This document shows, one piece after another, positions 58,452-64,000 of a stretch of 64,000 nt of DNA. Source of the stretch: Vibrio gangliei (GTDB lineage Bacteria > Pseudomonadota > Gammaproteobacteria > Enterobacterales > Vibrionaceae); contig NZ_AP021869.1 of assembly GCF_026001925.1 (NCBI RefSeq), positions 682,001 through 746,000 on the forward strand, read 5' to 3'. Numbering within the stretch: the first letter of the stretch is position 1; each line of letters opens with the position of its first letter. The translations under genes were made by a program, and so were the position numbers. Below the pieces are notes generated by a model. The model worked only from the letters and a program-made list of their open reading frames with translations. It ran no database searches and was not told the origin of the DNA.

Positions 58452-59063
58452 ATGAAATGGTTGATAGAAAAAAGTGGGTCAAAAGTAGGTCTATCAGCGG
58501 CACTGTTTGCTATGGGATTGGGTATTTCTCAACCGGCGTTTGCGTTATTGAGGTTAGATCCACTTCATTCACAGGTAAATTTTATTTCCGTTAAAAATGA
58601 ATCGGTAACAGAAGTGCATAACTTTAGAACGATCAGCGGAATGGTGAACGAGCAAGGTACCGCAGTAGTTGATATCGATCTTGCTAGTATAGATACCAAT
58701 ATCGAAGTCCGTGATGAACGTATAAAAGAGTTGTTATTTGATGTTGTTAATTACCCAGAGGCAAGCATTAATGCCAAGTTGAATATTAACGATGTTAATA
58801 ATATGGCTGTAGGGGAAAGTAAAGTGATTCCGCTGACAGCCGAACTTTCTTTACATGATCATCAAGTGCCGATTGAAACAAAGGTTTCTGTGACGGCACT
58901 AGAAGATGGTGGGCGTCTCGTCAGTACTCTTGAACCTATCGTTATTTCTGCCGCGGATTTTGGGCTTGAGGGAGGGATTAAAGCCTTGCAAGATGTTGCA
59001 CAGTTACAATCCATTTCCACTACGATTCCTGTCACGGTGCAATTGCTGTTCTTGCCAGAGTAA
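58452..59063 (+). CDS. YceI-family periplasmic protein
   Basis: A 203-residue YceI-type lipocalin-like barrel that binds isoprenoid or fatty lipids in homologues. Signal peptide with AALFAMGLGISQPAFA (cleavage near 31), then LDPLHSQVNFISVKNESVTE and ASIDTNIEVRDERIKELLFD, the family motif with DxRDxHL replaced by EVRDERIKE. No partner genes. It converges on recQ. Confidence 0.88.
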   Translation: MKWLIEKSGSKVGLSAALFAMGLGISQPAFALLRLDPLHSQVNFISVKNESVTEVHNFRTISGMVNEQGTAVVDIDLASIDTNIEVRDERIKELLFDVVNYPEASINAKLNINDVNNMAVGESKVIPLTAELSLHDHQVPIETKVSVTALEDGGRLVSTLEPIVISAADFGLEGGIKALQDVAQLQSISTTIPVTVQLLFLPE

Positions 59064-59068
59064 TCTTA

Positions 59069-59095
59069 TTCCGCTGCTAGTTTGCAGCAGCGGAA
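59069..59095. terminator. Hairpin between yceI and recQ
   Basis: TTCCGCTGC and GCAGCGGAA make a 9-bp stem around TAGTTTGCA just after the yceI stop; it overlaps the last codons of recQ. No strong T-run follows, so it is a moderate candidate. Confidence 0.55.
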
Positions 59096-61059
59096 ACCCA
59101 TTGCTTCACTTTTGCAAATGGATACATTTCTAACTTGCTGTACCCTTCCATTTTGGATGCTTTGAGCTGTGAACTCAAAGGTGTTGCAATACCACATAAA
59201 AATCGAGTTTTTGCTTCTAAACTCAGCGTCCATTGTTGTGCTTTATCTGATTGATTGAAAGCCAACTGGTATGGGGCTAACCATTGAGTAATTTGTTCTA
59301 GAGCGACATCTTCTAGGTAAGGCGATGGCAGTTTTGCGACTTTCCCTCGGCATACGCTACAGTGTCCACAAGCATTTGGAACATCATGATCCAAAAAGTA
59401 GCTCGCAAGCTTTGAGCTTAGACAGGACGGGCTTTCAAACAAATTAATCAGAGTTTGAATTCGGTTTAGATCACCATGTTCTTTTTGCTGAAACAGCTCG
59501 GTAAGTTCTTGTGCGATGTGTTGATGGTCAATTTGCTGAGATTGAGAAAGCACTTGGTAGACATCGGTGATTTGTTTGCTCTCAAGTTCGATTAAGCCCT
59601 GCTCGTGGAAATAGTCTAATGCTGCTACCACACGCTTTCTGTCTGCTTGATAGCCCATCCATAAAGCATCGAAATCTACCGTTCGCCATGTTTTGGCCAT
59701 TTTAGAACAGTTGAAAATGGCTTGAATAAATTGATGTCTTTCGGCATGTTGGCCGGTTGCCGGAAAGCGTGCCAAGATCTCTGCTTCTGAGGCAATATGT
59801 TTAAAGCGATATTCTGCGAAGTAGCTGTATTTTGCTTGGATAACGCGTTGAAGCTCTAAGTAAACCAATAAAGTCTTGAGTGGTAATTGGCGGATATTGG
59901 CGTCGCGAGATAAGCGAGTAAGCATCACTTCCCATAAACCAGAAGACGTTTGCTGATCAAAAATTGATTCCAATAAATACTGAATAGATTGTGGCTCGGG
60001 CGTATCGCCATACACAAAATTTTCTAAAACATTAAGGCCAGATTTGTTGGCCAACACGGTACAGTAAGAAGTTTGACCATCACGACCCGCACGCCCAATC
60101 TCTTGTGAGTAGTTCTCAATCGATTTTGGTAAATCATAATGCACAACACGGCGAATATCCGATTTATCTATCCCCATACCAAAAGCGATGGTGGCAACAA
60201 TGCAGGGGACTTGACCTTGCATAAATTGCTGTTGGATATTTTGGCGAATGTCTGAATCTAGCCCTGCGTGGTAGGCGATCGCGTTGACATCGTGCTGTTG
60301 TAAATACTTGGCTACTTGTTCAGCCGTGTGTTGTAAGGTGACGTAGACAATCGTGGGCAAATTGGGCTGTTTACATAACAAATCGACCAAGGCTTGCGGT
60401 TTATCTTCTTCCTCACACGCGATAACACTCAAATCCAAGTTCGGACGATAAAACCCAGTGACGGTAATGTGGTGTTTGTCGATATTGAACTTATGACTCA
60501 TGTCATCGATAACCGCGGGTGTTGCTGTTGCGGTGAGTAAAAGCACTTGTGGAATATTTAAACGTTGGCAGTAATCTGGCAACTTGAGGTAATCTGGACG
60601 GAAGTTGTGACCCCATTCAGAAATACAATGCGCTTCATCGACCACCAACATTGAGATAGGGATCTGTTCAATAAATTGACGGAAACGTTCATTTTTTAAG
60701 CGTTCAACCGAAATCATCAAGACTTTGATTTCACCGTTACGAACTTGCTGCATAATGCGGTTGGTCGCTTCTCTATCTTGACTAGAATCAATGGAAGCGG
60801 CGGCAATACCTTTACTGTGTAAAAACGCCAATTGATCTTTCATTAACGCCAATAAAGGTGAAATGACCAAGGTTAAATTTGGCAATAGAATGGCAGGAAG
60901 TTGGTAACATAGGGACTTTCCTGAGCCGGTCGGGAAAATAGCTGCCGCAGAATGGCCTGACATGATTGCGTCAATCACATTTTGTTGGCCACCTCTTAAG
61001 CTATCGAAACCAAAATAGTCCTGGAGTGTTTTTTGAACGTTGGGCTGAATTGGGTTCAT
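59077..61059 (-). CDS. RecQ-family ATP-dependent DNA helicase
   Basis: A 660-residue 3'-5' helicase, somewhat longer than E. coli RecQ (609). Walker A FPTGSGKSLCYQLPA near residue 42, DEAH box VVDEAHCISEWGHNFRPDY near 141, motif VI QEIGRAGRDGQ, and a zinc cluster CGHCSVCRGK near 567 of the RecQ C-terminal (RQC) type. No HRDC domain is apparent. Its C-terminus differs from the standard RecQ, so it may be a second RecQ paralogue; I leave the symbol blank. Confidence 0.9.
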   Translation of the reverse strand: MNPIQPNVQKTLQDYFGFDSLRGGQQNVIDAIMSGHSAAAIFPTGSGKSLCYQLPAILLPNLTLVISPLLALMKDQLAFLHSKGIAAASIDSSQDREATNRIMQQVRNGEIKVLMISVERLKNERFRQFIEQIPISMLVVDEAHCISEWGHNFRPDYLKLPDYCQRLNIPQVLLLTATATPAVIDDMSHKFNIDKHHITVTGFYRPNLDLSVIACEEEDKPQALVDLLCKQPNLPTIVYVTLQHTAEQVAKYLQQHDVNAIAYHAGLDSDIRQNIQQQFMQGQVPCIVATIAFGMGIDKSDIRRVVHYDLPKSIENYSQEIGRAGRDGQTSYCTVLANKSGLNVLENFVYGDTPEPQSIQYLLESIFDQQTSSGLWEVMLTRLSRDANIRQLPLKTLLVYLELQRVIQAKYSYFAEYRFKHIASEAEILARFPATGQHAERHQFIQAIFNCSKMAKTWRTVDFDALWMGYQADRKRVVAALDYFHEQGLIELESKQITDVYQVLSQSQQIDHQHIAQELTELFQQKEHGDLNRIQTLINLFESPSCLSSKLASYFLDHDVPNACGHCSVCRGKVAKLPSPYLEDVALEQITQWLAPYQLAFNQSDKAQQWTLSLEAKTRFLCGIATPLSSQLKASKMEGYSKLEMYPFAKVKQWVSAAAN

Positions 61060-61155
61060 GGCAATCCTTTACCTCAGGTTAATCATCTGATTGAAAAATG
61101 AAGTTGCATATTAGCGTGTTCAAGCCACTAATGAAAAAGGAACTTGTGTTATTCC

Positions 61156-61641
61156 ATGAATAAAGAATTATTGCACCAAGTAATCATTAAAGCGTTAATT
61201 GATAAGCATGATATAGCCTATCAAGCGACGGAAACAGCAATGAAAAGTGCGACAGATAAAGAAAATATTCCTGAGCATAAATATGACACTTTAAGCTTGG
61301 AAGCGGCTTACTTGGCGCATGGTCAGGCGCAGAGAGTTGAACAAAGTTTGCAAGACCTGCAGCGCTTCAAAGCATTGCCAGTGAAGACGTATTCCGAGCG
61401 CCATGAGATCGACTTGGGTGCATACATTGAGTTGTTAGATGTAGAGCGAGAAATAGTGAAATGGTTCTTTTTAAGCCCAGTCGCTGGTGGATTAACGGTC
61501 GAATTTGATGGCAGAACCGTGCAATTGCTCACCAAAGAGTCTCCTTTAGGAAAACGACTTTACCGCAAACAGGTGGGCGATGAGGTTGAGTTGAATATTG
61601 GCGGAAAGAATACATGTTATGAAATTGTTACCGTGTTTTGA
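61156..61641 (+). CDS. GreA/GreB-family C-terminal-domain protein
   Basis: A 161-residue protein whose last 80 residues have the FKBP-like C-terminal domain of GreA/GreB (FLSPVAGGLTVEFDGRTVQL, then KESPLGKRLYRKQVGDEVEL), with a preceding helical part that differs from the Gre coiled-coil tip (no conserved acidic D-E pair seen). It may interact with RNA polymerase in the secondary channel. ATG 61156 gives MNKELLHQVII. Confidence 0.82.
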   Translation: MNKELLHQVIIKALIDKHDIAYQATETAMKSATDKENIPEHKYDTLSLEAAYLAHGQAQRVEQSLQDLQRFKALPVKTYSERHEIDLGAYIELLDVEREIVKWFFLSPVAGGLTVEFDGRTVQLLTKESPLGKRLYRKQVGDEVELNIGGKNTCYEIVTVF

Positions 61642-61828
61642 TTGAAATAGGCAATAAATTCACTTATTACTGACGTTCAGTTGTATAGGATTGCTATTGT
61701 TATATAAAAATCATGCTCTATTAAGGTAAGGGCTCAATAAATCAAAAGTGCAATCATACTTTGAGTTATACGAATACCTGGATTTACACGAATACTTGGA
61801 TTTACTCATCTCTAGTGAGGCAATTGGA

Positions 61829-62581
61829 ATGAAAAAAACACTTCTCGCGACGGCATTAACGCTTTCTTCTTTTACCGCATTGGCTCAAGCACCACGATGC
61901 GATATCAACATTAATAATGAATTACACCTGAAAGACAACGTGGTGTCGGTTTACCAACAGGGGCAGCCGAAAGTGGTCATCGATCAAAATAACCAAGTCT
62001 TCATTAATGGTGACAAGCTCGACTTGAATCAGTTGCAGCAGCAAGCGGTGCAAACTTATCGTGAGAAAGTCAGCACTTACGTTCCTAAGGCAAAAGATAT
62101 TGCCGACCAAGGTGTTCAGCTTGCCAATGATGTAATTGATGATGTCAGTGAGTCATTTCAAGATCCGAATGCCTTCAATAACCTAAAACAAGCCATGAAT
62201 GATTTTTACGCCGATATCGAATCGCGTTATTATAATAATGGTGAATGGGTTCTGAAAAAAGATGCGGTTGGTGACGCTATTGCTAATTGGAAAGCGGATT
62301 CCGCCGCAGCGATGCAACGATTTAACGGAGAATTTTTCTCCAGTGCGTTTGCTGCTTTGTCAAACCAAATGAAACAAGATGGCAGTGTTAACTTAAGCGA
62401 TCTGCAAAATAAGTTGATAGAACTCAAAACTAAAGTCCAAACCAAACTCGAATCGCAATCGGCTGAATTACAACAAGAAGCGACCGATTACTGTACTGAT
62501 CTACAAGGTATAGCAAAAGATGAAGAGAAGCTGCGTCAGCAAATTCCTGAGTTGAAGGGCTATGAAGTGTTTGTGATTTAA
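61829..62581 (+). CDS. DUF2884-family secreted protein (YggN-like)
   Basis: A 250-residue periplasmic protein of unknown function. Signal peptide KKTLLATALTLSSFTALAQA (cleavage near 20), a Cys at CDININNELHLKDN, and a second Cys near the C-terminus (DYCTDLQGI) likely forming a disulfide. The mid-region is helical with many Gln. ATG 61829 follows GTGAGG; an upstream in-frame start at 61748 would precede the signal peptide. Confidence 0.8.
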   Translation: MKKTLLATALTLSSFTALAQAPRCDININNELHLKDNVVSVYQQGQPKVVIDQNNQVFINGDKLDLNQLQQQAVQTYREKVSTYVPKAKDIADQGVQLANDVIDDVSESFQDPNAFNNLKQAMNDFYADIESRYYNNGEWVLKKDAVGDAIANWKADSAAAMQRFNGEFFSSAFAALSNQMKQDGSVNLSDLQNKLIELKTKVQTKLESQSAELQQEATDYCTDLQGIAKDEEKLRQQIPELKGYEVFVI

Positions 62582-62675
62582 ATGCCGTTCGTCAATATCT
62601 AATTATTGACGATAGCTTTGAAAGCATTGCTTCGACAATGATTGTTTCGATAATGATAGCTTCAACAATGAAGTG

Positions 62676-62710
62676 AAAGTGCCAGCTAATCATCTAGCTG
62701 GCACTTTTGT
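62676..62710. terminator. Terminator between DUF2884 gene and chitinase
   Basis: AAAGTGCCAGCT and AGCTGGCACTTT form a perfect 12-bp stem around AATCATCT, followed by TTGT. A-rich sequence on the other side suits both strands; the genes are convergent. Confidence 0.88.
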
Positions 62711-62716
62711 TTTGGT

Positions 62717-64000
62717 TTATTGATCGCTATTCATCTGCGTTAATTTTGCTCCAATGGGGTTGGAGAAATTAAAGCCGTCGTATTCATCCCAATTGATTGA
62801 CCACGTCATTACACCGCCAAAATTAGGGTATAGCTTGCTCGGCACAACCGTACCGCAATGGCTACCATAAGTGACACAATCTAAAGCATCGGTGATGTTT
62901 TGTGTTGGCGCTTGTCCAGAGTTCGCTGATTGTGGCCCGGAAGGCAGACCAAAGGCCACTTGATCGTCGCGTAATGGTGCAAAGTGAGAACCATCGGCTA
63001 AATCAAATCCTTCTACCAGCATTTTGGCTGAAGCAACCATCATATCGACAGAGCCTTCTGGCGCTGAGCCTGACATATAAGGATTCGGTAGTCCGCCGTT
63101 GTTATACAGTTGAACGTGAAGCAAATCCAAGGTATCACGAACTTGATTGATGATAGGAATATACGCCCCCCAGATCCCTGAGTAAGCCACCATACCGCCT
63201 TGTACATATGGATGCTCTGGCGCCATGGTGAGATACATATCTCCACCAATATTTTGTTCAATTTGCAGTAACGCTCTTCCTAAACGAGCTTGAATTTGCG
63301 AACCATGAACAAGACCTGAGCCGCTTTCTAAATCGACATCAAGCCCATCAAAACCCCACTCTTGAATGATTTCAGTCAAGCTAGAGACAAAATGCTGTTC
63401 ATCGGAATCACTATTGAGCGTAATGGTTCCTTCTGCACCGCCAAGTGAAAGCACAAACACTTTTCCTTTGGCTTGTAGGTCTGCCATATCTTGCTTAAAT
63501 TTCACCGGATCAATGGCTGGGCAATCGCTGCGAATGTCACTTTGGAATAGGTTGAAATGCACCGTACCCGTACTGTTCGGATCGTTATCCGCAAAGGCAA
63601 TGTCGATCACATCCCAATCGTCTGACATTTCAGAGAGAGGAATAGGGCAGCCAGCTGGATTAACAAAGTTGTGCCAATAGCCGATCAGTTTGTGAACTTT
63701 CGATGTTTTTTCAATCACATTCACCGATACAGAATCAGACTTGGCGTTGTTACCTTGATTATCAGTCGCGGAGCTTGAAACGGTGTAAGAGCCGATAGCG
63801 GAAGGTGTCCAATTGACCGCATAAGGTGCGGTGGAATCACTGGCTATCACTGTGCCATTAACAAGGAAATCAACCTTGCTTACACTGCCAGAAAGGCTAG
63901 TCGCATCGGCGGTGATCTGAACGCTTTTTCCTAATCCGACAGTGCTACCTGCCACCGGAGAGGTTAAACGTGTGACAACAGGTTGGTCGCTAACCGTCAC
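62717..64000 (-). CDS. GH18 chitinase, N-terminal part outside window
   Basis: At least 427 residues, with the C-terminus at 62717. A beta-sandwich, Ig-like domain (residues 1-95; VTRLTSPVAGSTVGLGKSVQ, then SVSVNVIE) precedes a GH18 barrel with the catalytic DxxDxDxE motif FDGLDVDLESGSG near residue 222 (Glu the proton donor) and a final GGVMTWSINWDEYDG. It cleaves chitin outside the cell. The reading frame is open to the right window edge, so a signal peptide and perhaps chitin-binding domains lie beyond it. Chitin use fits a Vibrio with a competence-type pilus. Confidence 0.93.
   Translation of the reverse strand: MTVSDQPVVTRLTSPVAGSTVGLGKSVQITADATSLSGSVSKVDFLVNGTVIASDSTAPYAVNWTPSAIGSYTVSSSATDNQGNNAKSDSVSVNVIEKTSKVHKLIGYWHNFVNPAGCPIPLSEMSDDWDVIDIAFADNDPNSTGTVHFNLFQSDIRSDCPAIDPVKFKQDMADLQAKGKVFVLSLGGAEGTITLNSDSDEQHFVSSLTEIIQEWGFDGLDVDLESGSGLVHGSQIQARLGRALLQIEQNIGGDMYLTMAPEHPYVQGGMVAYSGIWGAYIPIINQVRDTLDLLHVQLYNNGGLPNPYMSGSAPEGSVDMMVASAKMLVEGFDLADGSHFAPLRDDQVAFGLPSGPQSANSGQAPTQNITDALDCVTYGSHCGTVVPSKLYPNFGGVMTWSINWDEYDGFNFSNPIGAKLTQMNSDQ

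Noticed and set aside
59077..61059. Assigning this helicase the symbol recQ.
   Set aside because: The C-terminus lacks a visible HRDC domain and the protein is longer than standard RecQ, so a second paralogue cannot be excluded.

Overview
The window looks like a chromosomal segment of a Vibrio (Vibrionaceae, Gammaproteobacteria) with an acquired multidrug-resistance block at its left end. The host assignment rests on the gene order ssrA-smpB-ratA-rnfH-bamE-recN-nadK-grpE-dnaK-dnaJ, followed by a type IV minor pilin cluster and tadA-mltF-purL, on a tmRNA tag ending ANDENYALAA, and on a secreted GH18 chitinase. The first 6.8 kb is visibly more GC-rich than the rest.

Layout. 1-6.8 kb: two directly repeated ISCR2 (ISVsa3-type) copies flank a relaxase fragment, floR with an attenuator-like leader and a truncated lysR; the second copy abuts a glmM fragment and sul2. 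7.1-10.1 kb: a scar zone with an integrase stub joined to an IS5-family fragment, intact gdhA, a second IS5-family fragment in the opposite orientation, and a dapA-like gene cut by it. 10.1-18.6 kb: an oxidoreductase, a voltage-gated channel, an MscS channel, a LysR regulator divergent from the glutathione-dependent formaldehyde pathway (adhC, fghA), and a complete IS4-family element. 19.3-24.1 kb: the cyoABCDE ubiquinol oxidase operon. 24.6-32.6 kb: a 2OG-Fe(II) dioxygenase, a SulP transporter, a Crp-like regulator divergent from an alkylsulfatase, and ahpF/ahpC with a recognisable OxyR operator. 32.7-35.2 kb: remnant of an island at the 3' end of ssrA, with a truncated integrase fused by an ATGA overlap to a kinase-fold gene. 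35.2-46.3 kb: the conserved trans-translation, outer membrane assembly, SOS and heat-shock genes, with visible LexA boxes and sigma-32 promoters. 46.5-51.3 kb: minor pilins, with two PilX-like paralogues on either side of pilV. 51.4-64 kb: tadA, a 45-residue basic protein, mltF, purL with a PurR box, yceI, recQ, a GreA/B-like gene, a DUF2884 gene and a chitinase cut by the window edge.

Functional themes: sulfonamide and phenicol resistance; peroxide and formaldehyde detoxification; stress response (DnaK/GrpE/DnaJ, RecN, tmRNA/SmpB); aerobic respiration; pilus-based surface functions and chitin use. No large unknown multi-gene system is visible. The items most worth a second look are the floR leader and hairpin, the ssrA-linked kinase/integrase fusion, the small Arg-rich protein, the channel with an acidic selectivity filter, the paired PilX paralogues, and a set of 7-8 bp tandem repeats in intergenic DNA. 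All calls come from reading the sequence and recalled family knowledge; no database search was run.
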